Part shown: positions 25,286-33,488 of the stretch, piece after piece
How the letters are laid out: every line of letters begins with the position of its first letter
Position numbering within the stretch: the stretch's first letter is position 1
Assembly: GCF_024296665.1 (NCBI RefSeq)
Contig: NZ_CP100762.1
Coordinates: 310,001-374,000 of the forward strand
Direction of reading: 5' to 3'
Length of the DNA stretch: 64,000 nt
Origin: Salinilacihabitans rarus
GTDB taxonomy: Archaea; Halobacteriota; Halobacteria; Halobacteriales; Natrialbaceae
Translations under genes and position numbers: made by a program
The notes under the pieces: model-generated
What the model was told of the DNA's origin: nothing
Databases searched by the model: none
What the model saw: only the letters and a program-made list of their open reading frames with translations

Positions 25286-25613
25286 GTAAACCGTCCGGAA
25301 CCGCGGGCCAAAAACGTTGCGAGATTAGAGCGGAGCGGGCGACCGGCGCGCGGGCCGGTCCGTGGCACCCGCGACTGGGCGTCGCCGCAGTCCCTCGGAA
25401 CGCCGGCCCGCCGGGTGGCAACCGTTGCGTCGACCGAAAAGGACCGCCCGCCGAGGGCCGTCGACGTACCCCCTCCGGCGGCGACGGTACGTCAGTCGTT
25501 GGCACCGCTCACCACGATTTCGTCGCCCGATGCCCGGATTCGGTGACGATTTTTTCGATCGTGGCTCGATTTGCCACACAACGTTTATTAACGATCGCCT
25601 ACTGTTGCCGAGT
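25286..25613. other. Intergenic region, no gene seen; promoter at right end
   Basis: About 330 bases between guaB and the next gene. No open frame has a credible protein. The left part holds the guaB upstream region. The right end (25584-25590, TTTATTA) is a clear TATA box for the gene at 25614. Confidence 0.5.
25584..25590 (+). promoter_or_regulatory. TATA box (TTTATTA) for the small gene at 25614
   Basis: TTTATTA within ACGTTTATTAACG, about 27 bases upstream of ATG 25614. The spacing implies a leaderless transcript that begins at the small gene and continues into the DUF5794 gene. Confidence 0.6.
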
Positions 25614-25811
25614 ATGAACGCTGTGAGTATCGGCGCATCCCGTACCGTCGGTCGGACGAGTCTCGACTCCGCCACGACGTTCTTTAACGGGAAATGCACA
25701 CTCACAGCGCGAGGCCTCCGGCAAGCGACGGACTGGCTCGCATCGCGTCAGCCCTTGCTGGACCGTTCTCGGTACCACCCTTCGGCCTTGGGTTACGGCC
25801 ATCGAACCTGA
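25614..25811 (+). CDS. Leaderless small protein ahead of DUF5794 gene
   Basis: A 65-residue basic protein (MNAVSIGASRTVGRTSLDSA..., then FFNGKCTLTARGLRQATDWL). A well-placed TATA box precedes it and its TGA is three bases before the ATG of the DUF5794 gene, so it is the first gene of that operon. It is unusually basic for a haloarchaeal protein, has one Cys, and no membrane span. It could be a real small protein or a leader peptide that controls the membrane gene. I do not recognise a family. Confidence 0.5.
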   Translation: MNAVSIGASRTVGRTSLDSATTFFNGKCTLTARGLRQATDWLASRQPLLDRSRYHPSALGYGHRT

Positions 25812-25814
25812 TCG

Positions 25815-26732
25815 ATGAGCACGTCACAACACCCGGTCGCCCTCCGTCTCGAGCGGTTAGTGGGCGGTGACACCAGACTCTTGGCGCTGGTGATGGGGCT
25901 GCCGTTGATCGACGGCATCTTCCCCGCGCTGATCCTCGCGGGCGCGCTCGACGAACCGCTGGGCGCCCTGCAGGTCGGCCTGCTGATCTTCGGCGGCAGC
26001 GCCACCGTCGCAGTCATCCTCGCGGAGATGGACGGCACCCCGGCAGAGCAGATGAAGGTCGTCCTGCTCGTGGGCGTGCCGCTGGTGGCCCTCGCGGCCG
26101 TTCAGGCGGCGCTCGCGCCCGCGATCGCGAGCGTCCTCGAAATCGTCGTCTTCGAGCGGTTCGCCGCGCTCGTGATCGCCGGCATCGCGGCCAAGACCGC
26201 GAGCGCGACCGTCGGCGAGTACCTGCCCAGCTCCGGAATCGTCATCGCCCTCGGACTGGTCGCCAGCCTCGACCCGAGCGGGTTCGAATTCGTCGTCATG
26301 GACGACCCCGCGCTGGTCGCGAACGCGACGCTCGCGGCCGTCGTCGGCGTCGCGTTCGCCCTGTCGATCGCCCTCGGCGGCCCGTACCTGCGCGAGTACC
26401 TCGACATCGACCGCTTCCGCTTCGGCAGCGCCGTCGCGCTCGGCCTGCTGCCGCTGTCGTTGCTGGGGATGCCGTTCGGGCAGGCCCCGCTGGCGGTGCT
26501 CTGTGTCGCCGCGCTGTTCGCGTTCGACCCCGAGTCGGATTCGGAGACCGACGCGGCCGACGAACCAGCCGAATCGCCGTCGCCCTCGCCGGCGCCGGCG
26601 AGGACGGACGCGGGGACCCTCGCCGACGGCGGCCGGGCGGGCGAGCGTGGCGACGGGGAGGCCGACCGCGAGGAGGCGCCGTTCCCGGGCGACGACGTGA
26701 CGCCCGCCGAGGGCCGGGCCCCGTGGCTGTAA
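25815..26732 (+). CDS. DUF5794 family multi-span membrane protein
   Basis: A 305-residue haloarchaeal integral membrane protein with about seven hydrophobic segments from residue 25 to 235 (for example LLALVMGLPLIDGIFPALIL, VVLLVGVPLVALAAVQAALA). The C-terminal 70 residues are a disordered acidic/Pro-rich tail. It matches my recollection of the family called DUF5794. No transport or catalytic motif is visible. Transcribed with the small gene just upstream. Confidence 0.8.
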   Translation: MSTSQHPVALRLERLVGGDTRLLALVMGLPLIDGIFPALILAGALDEPLGALQVGLLIFGGSATVAVILAEMDGTPAEQMKVVLLVGVPLVALAAVQAALAPAIASVLEIVVFERFAALVIAGIAAKTASATVGEYLPSSGIVIALGLVASLDPSGFEFVVMDDPALVANATLAAVVGVAFALSIALGGPYLREYLDIDRFRFGSAVALGLLPLSLLGMPFGQAPLAVLCVAALFAFDPESDSETDAADEPAESPSPSPAPARTDAGTLADGGRAGERGDGEADREEAPFPGDDVTPAEGRAPWL

Positions 26733-26908
26733 GCACCGGCCGGATGCCTTCTCTCTCTTCGGTAGGCGACACCCGTTTGCCGATCGTTCCGTCGTGACGC
26801 TACGTTCCGCGAGGGGCTACTGTAAATTAGCCGACCCGATCGAGTACAGTGTTAGCTATTCTAAATAACATTTATGGAAGTGGGCTAAAATTGAGGTCCT
26901 ACACAGAT

Positions 26909-27694
26909 ATGATAGAAAGTGATGGCCCACAGAACGAAACGGACGGTGGACGCGAAGACGGTGCGGAACTCGGTTCCAGGCCGCCGGATTCGACCGCTTC
27001 GGCAGGCGTCGAGTCGACCGGCCGCCGGCGCTTGCTCGCGGCCGTCGGGGCCGTCGGACTGACGGGACCGCTGGCGGGATACGCGAGCGCGGACGGGGGT
27101 TCCGGCCCGGAGGTCGCCTCCCTCGAGGTGATCGACAGGAGCAACCCGCCGTGGGTGTGGTACCGCGTCCGCTGGGACGTGACGAGCGGGGACGCGGACC
27201 TCGCGACGGCGCGGTCCGAACTGCTCCACGACGGGGCCGTCGTCGACTCCAGGGAGACGAGCGTAAGCGGTTCGAGGGAGACCGGGGCGCACCGAATCCG
27301 GACGAAGGGCGAGGCCGACACCGTCCGATTCCTCGCTTTCGACGAGGAGGGTCGTCTCGGCGGACGGGTGTTCGACGCCGACGACCCCGCGGACGAGGGG
27401 GACGGCGACGAGACCGACGGTGGCGATACGGACGGAAGTGGCGGCGACGGCGAGAGCGACAGCAGCGGAACTGGCGGTAGTGTCGACGACGCCGAGGACG
27501 ACGGCGAAGATGGTGACGGCAACGAATCCGACGGCACCGAGGTCGACGCCGTCGAAAACGCCACCGAGGCGAACTCCGACGGTGACGAGAACGCGGACGG
27601 AAGTCCGGGTCCGGGCGCGTTCACCGCGCTCGCGAGCATCACCGGGACCGGCTACCTGCTGGCCCGATTGCGTCGCGACGACACGGAGCGATAG
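26909..27694 (+). CDS. Secreted surface protein, Tat signal and PGF-CTERM-like tail
   Basis: A 261-residue protein. A Tat signal (GRRRLLAAVGAVGLTGPLAG) at about residues 32-51 precedes a beta-sandwich-like domain of about 100 residues ('LEVIDRSNPPWVWYRVRWDV'). A long Asp/Gly/Ser-rich stalk follows, and the end reads 'SPGPGAFTALASITGTGYLL' then an Arg-rich stop, the arrangement of an archaeosortase PGF-CTERM sorting signal. So it is probably exported, sorted and lipid-anchored to the cell surface. The AT-rich DNA before the start (26823-26900) is likely its promoter. Confidence 0.75.
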   Translation: MIESDGPQNETDGGREDGAELGSRPPDSTASAGVESTGRRRLLAAVGAVGLTGPLAGYASADGGSGPEVASLEVIDRSNPPWVWYRVRWDVTSGDADLATARSELLHDGAVVDSRETSVSGSRETGAHRIRTKGEADTVRFLAFDEEGRLGGRVFDADDPADEGDGDETDGGDTDGSGGDGESDSSGTGGSVDDAEDDGEDGDGNESDGTEVDAVENATEANSDGDENADGSPGPGAFTALASITGTGYLLARLRRDDTER

Positions 27695-27803
27695 CGCCGC
27701 TCGCTCCCGGTTGCTGGCCCACAAATCGAAACCACTTTAGGTGGGTTCGCCCTACGACTCGCCGAGGGGTCGTGGCCAAGCCAGGCATGGCGACTGACTC
27801 CAG

Positions 27804-27903
27804 AGGCTCGCGCCCGGGACGACACTCCAGACTGATATACTGATCGGACGCCTGATCAGCGTCCGTGTGATGACCCTCTGGAGTTCCGAGGCGCACCGGA
27901 GAT
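27804..27903 (+). ncRNA. tRNA-Trp intron with box C/D guide RNA features
   Basis: A 100-base intron. It contains a perfect box C (GTGATGA, 27867-27873) and three CTGA box-D-like motifs (27832, 27840, 27852). In haloarchaea this intron is known to fold as a box C/D RNA that guides 2'-O-methylation of the same tRNA (C34 and U39). The segment ACTCCAGACTGATA here repeats the anticodon region, as expected of a guide. The exact splice edges were placed by the 37/38 rule and could be one base off. Confidence 0.75.
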
Positions 27904-27917
27904 ATCAGTCGATCGGG

Positions 27918-27939
27918 GGTTCAAATCCCTCCGACCCCA
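27918..27939 (+). repeat. attL: 22-bp tRNA-Trp 3' end
   Basis: GGTTCAAATCCCTCCGACCCC followed by A. It is identical to 36418-36439 in the same orientation. The match stops at both sides (base 27917 G versus T, base 27940 C versus T). It lies inside the T arm and acceptor stem of tRNA-Trp, the usual target of archaeal tyrosine integrases. Confidence 0.88.
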
Positions 27940-28375
27940 CTCACCAGTTCTTTAGGCTTTGAGAGTGGCGTACACAGGCTCTACAGCGGGTGACTTATAA
28001 AGTCTTTCGAGGATATCGAGAGTTGAACCCATCCCCTTATCGACTATGCCCCCCTCACGTACGCCGAAAATGTGGTACTCGCTAACCGGCAAAAGACTCC
28101 GGTAGCGGCACGAGTCATCGGTTGACGGACAACTCGCGCTTGGAGCGTTCCGAAAACAGATATGTTATCGGGTAGTCGCCGTTAGAGGGCCACCACTTGG
28201 TGTCTTCAGAGAGTTCTGCGCCAGGAATCGTCATCGCCCTCTTCTCACTGGGTGTTTCTCGCACACGGAAGACCCTTTCTCGGCGTTTGCGATAGCGTTA
28301 TATTCGCCTACGCAATCCAGATGGGGGAAGTCTCAAGCGGCGGGAAGCGCCGCCGCCTCTTCTCCCGGACAGATC
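27940..28375. other. Left end of the element, little coding capacity
   Basis: About 435 bases after attL. The first 14 bases repeat in inverted form near attR (see the right-end entry). The only plausible gene is the 39-codon frame on the minus strand at 28115-28234. I see no tRNA or repeat array. It probably holds the promoter for the gene at 28376. Confidence 0.4.
28115..28234 (-). CDS. Possible 39-aa protein or gene remnant
   Basis: A short frame reading MTIPGAELSEDTKWWPSNGD and ending 'TYLFSERSKRELSVNR'. The composition (Trp pair, Tyr, acidic start) looks like real protein rather than shadow, but it has no recognised family and may be the truncated start of a longer gene lost to decay. 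Confidence 0.3.
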   Translation of the reverse strand: MTIPGAELSEDTKWWPSNGDYPITYLFSERSKRELSVNR

Positions 28376-28954
28376 ATGCCATACGACGAGACCGAAGCAG
28401 TCCCGCTTAGCGAGCCGGCCACGGAGAACGCCACCAAATTTCATATTCAGGACGTACCAGCCGCACAGCGACGCCGTCTCTACAAGGGCGCTATTAACCT
28501 GGAAGAACGGTGGCGGCGATTCTACGGCCACAACACAGGGCTGTGGAACGGGAACTGGGGGGACAACAAGCGACTTCGGCAGAAGGACAACAGGGAGATG
28601 TTCGACGCGATCGCCGGCTACCTGGAGCTATCTCGCCACCAGCGAGATCGGGCACTGTATCTCCTGCACGGCATCCACTTTCCGACGTACAGCCCCTACT
28701 ACACTGTTCGAGATATCATCATCATCGTCTGTATTCTCGTCGCCAGCGTGGACTACCGTGGCGAGGGCATGATCTACTACCCAACCCGGAAGTACCCGTC
28801 CGACTCGACGGAGGATGATCTGCTGGAGCCACAAGACCCCTTCCGGAACCTCATCGAATCCCTCGGGGTCGAGAAGCGCGTTCTGGAGAAGGGTATCCCC
28901 AAGTTCCGCAATATCCTCAACAACAATCGCCCTGCGTTCAGCCCCCCTATATAA
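28376..28954 (+). CDS. Unknown 192-aa protein of the element
   Basis: A soluble, all-helical-looking protein. Middle part 'ALYLLHGIHFPTYSPYYTVR' is followed by 'DIIIIVCILVASVDYRGEGM' and then 'LIESLGVEKRVLEKGIPKFR'. The 'GV..K.I.K....L' ending and helical repeats recall cyclin-box folds as in TFB, but the similarity is weak and I do not claim it. It is the first substantial gene of the element. Function unknown. Confidence 0.65.
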   Translation: MPYDETEAVPLSEPATENATKFHIQDVPAAQRRRLYKGAINLEERWRRFYGHNTGLWNGNWGDNKRLRQKDNREMFDAIAGYLELSRHQRDRALYLLHGIHFPTYSPYYTVRDIIIIVCILVASVDYRGEGMIYYPTRKYPSDSTEDDLLEPQDPFRNLIESLGVEKRVLEKGIPKFRNILNNNRPAFSPPI

Positions 28955-29257
28955 GGCGGCGTATATTGTTATGAGTAAGACGAATAGGGTTCCCGGTGAC
29001 GGATAGCCCTCTCATCCGAGACCCGCTTACCCGTGGCGTCGCCACGGCTCACCGAGGCCTCGATCAAAGAGGCGGCGCGTTCCTGCTGGAGAGGGTTCGT
29101 GAGGGTGAGACAGGGATTGTTTGAGGCCGGGCAGGGTTTCTGATGGATACCCAATGGGCAACACTTCGACTCGTCGCGTCCCGCTGGATAGGGTAATTCG
29201 GATATTTGGAAACTACCTCGGCGTGACAGGTATATACTCTGTTCACCGAGTCGGGGT
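28955..29257. other. Intergenic, small inverted repeat and promoter
   Basis: About 300 bases with no convincing gene. It contains an inverted repeat CCGTGGCG-T-CGCCACGG around 29029-29045, and a TATA box GTATATACT (about 29229-29237) in front of the next gene. Confidence 0.4.
29229..29237 (+). promoter_or_regulatory. TATA box (GTATATACT) for the gene at 29258
   Basis: About 25 bases upstream of ATG 29258, implying a leaderless transcript for the small 103-aa protein. Confidence 0.55.
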
Positions 29258-29569
29258 ATGACATGGACGCTCCGCGTGTACGACGCCGACGGCACCGAAA
29301 TCGGGTGGGCGACTGTTGAACCGCTCGATTACTGGGTTGACGACACACATCCCGACTCAATCTTCATCGACGCGACGATCGACATGGTTCCGCGCGAGAT
29401 CGTCCGTGAGGCCCGGATAAACTGGATAGCCGAAGACGGCGAATACCACCCAGAAATGGTCGAAATCATACGAGAAAACGATACCCCGGCTCGTGATCGG
29501 CTCGATAGCGCAGGAATGACCTGTGTTCGAGAGGGCTGGGCTGACCACTACGAACTGGCTGACGAATAA
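29258..29569 (+). CDS. Unknown 103-aa protein of the element
   Basis: A small acidic protein (MTWTLRVYDADGTEIGWATV at the start). The C-terminal half 'GEYHPEMVEIIRENDTPARD' to 'EGWADHYELADE' is homologous to a decayed minus-strand copy at 33489-33626, so it belongs to a family present at least twice in the element. The start is supported by a TATA box 25 bases upstream. No motif tells its function. Confidence 0.65.
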   Translation: MTWTLRVYDADGTEIGWATVEPLDYWVDDTHPDSIFIDATIDMVPREIVREARINWIAEDGEYHPEMVEIIRENDTPARDRLDSAGMTCVREGWADHYELADE

Positions 29570-29593
29570 CCCCCCTTCCCCGCTTCTCTCCCG

Positions 29594-30099
29594 ATGAGTG
29601 TTGATCTCGATAAGTGGCATCCAACCTACGTCTATCTCGTGTTCTGGTCACAGGACAAAATCAAGCGAGAAGGCCTTGAGGGAATCCACTACATGCAACA
29701 CGCCTGCGACTGGGCGGAACGCAACGTAGAGGATGTGACGGACAAACACGGCAGGAAGCCACTCCTTGCCTTGCAGACCGGGCGCGTCGCAGAGACGACC
29801 ATCCAACGGTACATCTACACGGCGACCCGTCCCTGCTACGACAACAGTGGGAACTGCCCGTTCGACCGGGAACCTGAGGCCTGCGAGGCTATGTCTTGGA
29901 ACGCCTCACGTGTCCCAGCTCAGTCAGCCCGTATGCCCTTCGTCGGAGCTATGTCAGGGCGGCGCGGAATGCAGGTCAGCCCGGGGACGTGACTGGTGAG
30001 CGAGTAAATATGACCGGGAAAGTGCTGAACAAGCACTACGGTAAGGGGACGAACGCAGAGAAAGCAGAAAGGAGGCAGGACTACATCAGAGACATATAG
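29594..30099 (+). pseudogene. Decayed tyrosine integrase (C-terminal part)
   Basis: Two frames together match the C-terminal catalytic half of the intact integrase at 35179. Frame one has 'DVTDKHGRKPLLALQTGRV' and 'ATRPCYDNSGNCPF'; after a shift near 29890-29896 a second frame continues with 'CPSSVSPYALRRS', 'VTGERVNMTGKVLNKHYG' and 'EKAERRQDYI'. The catalytic His of HxxR is replaced by Tyr, the final Tyr remains. The N-terminal DNA-binding part is missing; the first 40 codons (MSVDLDKWHPTYVYLVFWSQ...) do not look like an integrase. So an older or second integration event happened here. Confidence 0.78.
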
Positions 30100-30159
30100 A
30101 ATAGCTCGGGAGTTCACCTCGACCTCAATTTTATATTATACCGCTAAGAAGTTCCATCT

Positions 30160-30894
30160 ATGGCAGATACCCCTTTTGAGATTTCACTTACTCTAAACGC
30201 GATTTCACAGGCGCTCGAACTGACTAAACCACCGTACACATCGACAGCCGCAGTTGCCCCATCAAGTCAACTGGAGAACGCTCTGGGATACGACGTCGAA
30301 CTCCCTTTCCTCAAAAGTCTATTTCTCCAATTCAAACGACCGTACATCCTAAATTACCGTAAGCGGCCATTCTCGTTTCATACCGACCACCCCGGTCAGT
30401 TGGATACCCTTCTTAAACTTGCCAACATCCTACCGAGGACGGTTTTCTATTCTCTCCCTCTTGTTGAGACGGAGTCGGAATTGGACAGAACCTTAGAGAA
30501 TACCTTGTTCGTCAAGGTAGATTGTCTCAAGAAGAACACAAGCCGGATTCGAGTTCATCGAAATTACGATTGGTCTGGAGAATGGGAAATCGACCGAGTA
30601 GAGGCAAAAGTGAAGAAGGGCGATTGGTATGACCTCTCCAACAAATGCTGGCTGAATTGGGTGCAGTTCAATGAAGGACTTAGTTCCCAATTCAGCGGGA
30701 TTGAAGGCTGGGTTGGCGAAGAATTCAGTGATGTGGAGTGGGAGCCGGTTGGAGTTGTGCTGAAAGCAGAAGGAGAGTTAGAGAGATTCGGTGATTCGCA
30801 GGCAACAGTCCGAGACTATGCAATGAAGCGAATCAAAGAGGCGGAGATCGATATTGACCAAGGAGGTCTAACTGCCGGGATGTTCGCGCGGTAG
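30160..30894 (+). CDS. Unknown 244-aa protein next to the HNH nuclease
   Basis: A soluble protein with predicted mixed fold, base composition near 50% GC. It opens with 'FEISLTLNAISQALELTKPP', and carries Lys/Arg-rich stretches ('LFLQFKRPYILNYRKRPF', 'RIRVHRNYDWSGEWEIDR'). It ends 35 bases before the HNH gene in the same direction, so the two are likely co-transcribed. No catalytic motif is clear. It may be a specificity or partner subunit of the nuclease; this is inferred from position. Confidence 0.6.
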   Translation: MADTPFEISLTLNAISQALELTKPPYTSTAAVAPSSQLENALGYDVELPFLKSLFLQFKRPYILNYRKRPFSFHTDHPGQLDTLLKLANILPRTVFYSLPLVETESELDRTLENTLFVKVDCLKKNTSRIRVHRNYDWSGEWEIDRVEAKVKKGDWYDLSNKCWLNWVQFNEGLSSQFSGIEGWVGEEFSDVEWEPVGVVLKAEGELERFGDSQATVRDYAMKRIKEAEIDIDQGGLTAGMFAR

Positions 30895-30929
30895 TCAGAA
30901 CTATTGTTGGTTAGTTTGATTCTTAGGAT

Positions 30930-31790
30930 ATGGAGATTAGTAACGTACCTCAGAAGCCGAACTTCGTGGTTGGGGAGCGATACCTGCGAAAAGAACTCCA
31001 CAACCAATTCAAGGGTCAGCGACAGTACGGGATTTCTACACCCTCCTCTGAATCATTTATCTTCATCTTCACCGACCCCGATTCCGAAGAACACGGGTAC
31101 AGTGACCGGTTCCTCGACAACGGATTGTTTGTCTACTCTGGTGAAGGTCGGTTGGGAGATATGACGCTTGACGGCGGGAACGAGCGTATCCTAAAACACA
31201 AAGAAAACGGCGACTCACTACTCGTCTTTGAGAAGGTCGGTGAACAGAACGGTGCAGACGTAGTGACCTATGATGGAGAGTATGAGTACGTAGACCACTA
31301 TTGGGAGCGTGCCCCAGACGATAACGACGAAATGCGTGATGCAGTCCGGTTCAAATTGGAACCGCAAGGTGGTCTGGAGACGAGCTTAGACGAATCTGAA
31401 GTCGGTACGTTGTCCGATGATGAATTGTTCAAACGTGCAAAACAGAGTGCCCCCGGGAAGTCTGTCACCACAACTACCAGCACGAGAACGCCTTATACTC
31501 GGAGCGACCTCGTTCGAGACTTCGCACTACGGATGGCTGATGGGATTTGTCAGGCTTGCTCAGAAGAAGCCCCGTTTGTTTCTCAAAAGGGCGAACCGTA
31601 TCTGGAAGTGCACCATCTCTACCGCGTCAGTGATGGCGGCGTTGATGACCCGGAGAACGTTATTGCTATCTGTCCTAACTGCCACCGAGAAGTCCATCAC
31701 GGTAGGAACGGCGATGACCTGAATGAGAGACTTATCGAGACTGCGGAGAAGCGGAACGAGCGTCTTCGGTCAGTATCACCGAGGAGTTAA
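30930..31790 (+). CDS. HNH endonuclease with SRA/YDG-like N-terminal domain
   Basis: A 286-residue protein. Residues about 10-140 resemble the reader domain of McrA-like HNH proteins: 'DNGLFVYSGEGRLGDMTL' and 'VTYDGEYEYVDHYWERAPD'. This GEG.GDM...YDG layout recalls SRA (YDG) domains that bind modified bases. Residues about 190-286 are an HNH nuclease: 'CQACSEEAPF', 'YLEVHHLYRVSDGG', 'AICPNCHREVHHG', with Cys pairs for zinc and the HH catalytic pair. So it should cut DNA carrying foreign modifications (type IV-like). It lies between the unknown gene at 30160 and the HEPN gene. Confidence 0.82.
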   Translation: MEISNVPQKPNFVVGERYLRKELHNQFKGQRQYGISTPSSESFIFIFTDPDSEEHGYSDRFLDNGLFVYSGEGRLGDMTLDGGNERILKHKENGDSLLVFEKVGEQNGADVVTYDGEYEYVDHYWERAPDDNDEMRDAVRFKLEPQGGLETSLDESEVGTLSDDELFKRAKQSAPGKSVTTTTSTRTPYTRSDLVRDFALRMADGICQACSEEAPFVSQKGEPYLEVHHLYRVSDGGVDDPENVIAICPNCHREVHHGRNGDDLNERLIETAEKRNERLRSVSPRS

Positions 31791-31945
31791 CCTTCCAAGG
31801 AGCTGAGAACTATCCGACATAATCACTATTCATTTCTCAAATCACAAGACAACAGGAATCCCCACGCTCACGGGTGTCCTTCGTAGGCAAAGGATTGTGG
31901 CGGTCGGGAACACAATTTGAAGACAAATTGGCTACTTGTCCTACT

Positions 31946-33436
31946 ATGGGCAGTTCGGATAGCGAATTGAAGGCACGGGTCAGAGAGTGTGTGGAAGATT
32001 TTGTTGAAACCATCCGTGAGGAGCAAGATTTCGTCCCCAAACTTCGAATTGCTGCAGGAGATCGGATGGACAGAAAAGAGAAGATCATCGATGAGCCTTC
32101 ACGGATTATTACGTTCTATTCCTCACGCCAGCAGGAGTTCTTCAAAGAGACCGCAGAGTGGATGCACGAGACCGGAAACGGATTTGGTCTCAAGGGGCCT
32201 GCTGACCCCGGTGACGAAGACGTAGTATTTCTCAGCGCACCGGAGGACTACGAACCCCCTGAGGAACCTAATCTATTCTCCTACGTTAACGCGCTTTTCA
32301 ACTTCGCTGGTACAGTAATGGATTACTCAGGAGGTTACGTGGTCACGGAGGAAGGGTTCAATCAAGCATACGAGGAACGTTGGCTTCCGAAGTACGAGAC
32401 CGGACTGAAAACCTTCGAAATCATCATTCCACTTCACCTATTCAATATCCCAAGAGACGACGAGGCAGTTATCGAATTATCTCCAGAATTCGAACTTCGT
32501 CGAAGACGGCACAATTACTATCGAGTTGAGTCGCTTCGTATCTGTCCTATCACTGATTCGGAAAGGCGGGGAATCCATACATCTTCAGCAGGTGGAGGAG
32601 AGCAGTTCAATCTAAACCCTATTGACGCTTGTGAGTACAAAATCCATGCAGAGATCGCGGCACGCGAACCTGAAGCGACTCTCTATGACCCGGGTGAGGA
32701 GATCGGAGAGCGGTTAGCAACTGCACTTCGACTCTTTGACCCTGACCCAGAAACAGGTGATTTGATTGTTGGCACTACCTTCCGGCGTGAACCCAATTGG
32801 CTGGAATTCAGAGAAGGAATTCCGGACTTCACAGTAATCGGAGACGCCAACAAAGACCGAACACAACGGCAAGAAGCATACCTGCTGTATCCGGACTCGG
32901 TTGAAGAGTTTACTGAGTTCTGGGAGCGTCATTGCCAACGGATTCGTCTCGATAAGAACGGGCAGTTCACCCGTTCAATTCAGCGATTCAACGAGATTTG
33001 GTCGAAACGATTCTACGAAGATCAACTCCTTGACTGTCTAATTGGGCTGGAAGGGCTCCTTCTCCACGGAGTCGGGTCAGGAAACTCAATCACTTTTCGA
33101 CTCAAATTGCGTGGAGGTCAGATACTGTACGATAGGCTACCCTACGAAAGAGAATACATCCAAAAGTTCCTACAGGACATTTACTCACTTAGGGGAGACA
33201 TTGTTCACGAAAATCAGTATCTCGCAAATGTGTTAGACCGAAATAGCCGGCTAAAGGTGTTAGATGAGGAATTTGACCATCCGAAAGATGTAGTGGCTGA
33301 AGCGCGCCGATTCATGGGCGCATCCGTTGTCGCATACATGGATTTAACCGAGAAAACGGGGCTGAGTATAGACAAGATCGGTGAGAAGATGGATGAAGCA
33401 GCTCTTGATGTGCACTCAGAAGAGTTGTTCGGGTAG
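31946..33436 (+). CDS. HEPN (ApeA-like) protein, probable RNase effector
   Basis: A 496-residue protein. The C-terminal 130 residues are a HEPN-type helical domain: 'DQLLDCLIGLEGLLLHG', 'ITFRLKLRGGQILYDRLP' and 'YSLRGDIVHEN', the last giving the R-x4-H motif that marks HEPN RNases. The large N-terminal part (about 1-350) is of unknown fold and probably senses a trigger, as in ApeA-type abortive infection proteins. ATG 31946 was chosen; a GTG at 31874 in frame is an alternative. It follows the HNH gene by 155 bases. Role in defence is inferred from domain and context. Confidence 0.75.
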   Translation: MGSSDSELKARVRECVEDFVETIREEQDFVPKLRIAAGDRMDRKEKIIDEPSRIITFYSSRQQEFFKETAEWMHETGNGFGLKGPADPGDEDVVFLSAPEDYEPPEEPNLFSYVNALFNFAGTVMDYSGGYVVTEEGFNQAYEERWLPKYETGLKTFEIIIPLHLFNIPRDDEAVIELSPEFELRRRRHNYYRVESLRICPITDSERRGIHTSSAGGGEQFNLNPIDACEYKIHAEIAAREPEATLYDPGEEIGERLATALRLFDPDPETGDLIVGTTFRREPNWLEFREGIPDFTVIGDANKDRTQRQEAYLLYPDSVEEFTEFWERHCQRIRLDKNGQFTRSIQRFNEIWSKRFYEDQLLDCLIGLEGLLLHGVGSGNSITFRLKLRGGQILYDRLPYEREYIQKFLQDIYSLRGDIVHENQYLANVLDRNSRLKVLDEEFDHPKDVVAEARRFMGASVVAYMDLTEKTGLSIDKIGEKMDEAALDVHSEELFG

Positions 33437-33488
33437 TCGCTGAAAACGCCACGCGCGGCGGGAACGCCCCTACCACAACCAGGGAACA

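Larger units (their letters stand above)
27766..27939 (+). tRNA. tRNA-Trp (CCA anticodon) with an intron
   Basis: Cloverleaf reads cleanly: acceptor GGGGTCG/CGACCCC, D stem GCCA/TGGC, anticodon stem ACTGA/TCAGT, anticodon CCA at 27800-27802, T arm GGGGG-TTCAAAT-CCCTC, discriminator A at 27939; no encoded CCA end. Exons are 27766-27803 and 27904-27939; the intron (27804-27903) follows position 37, as in other haloarchaeal tRNA-Trp genes. The last 22 bases also serve as the attachment site of the element that follows. Confidence 0.93.
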
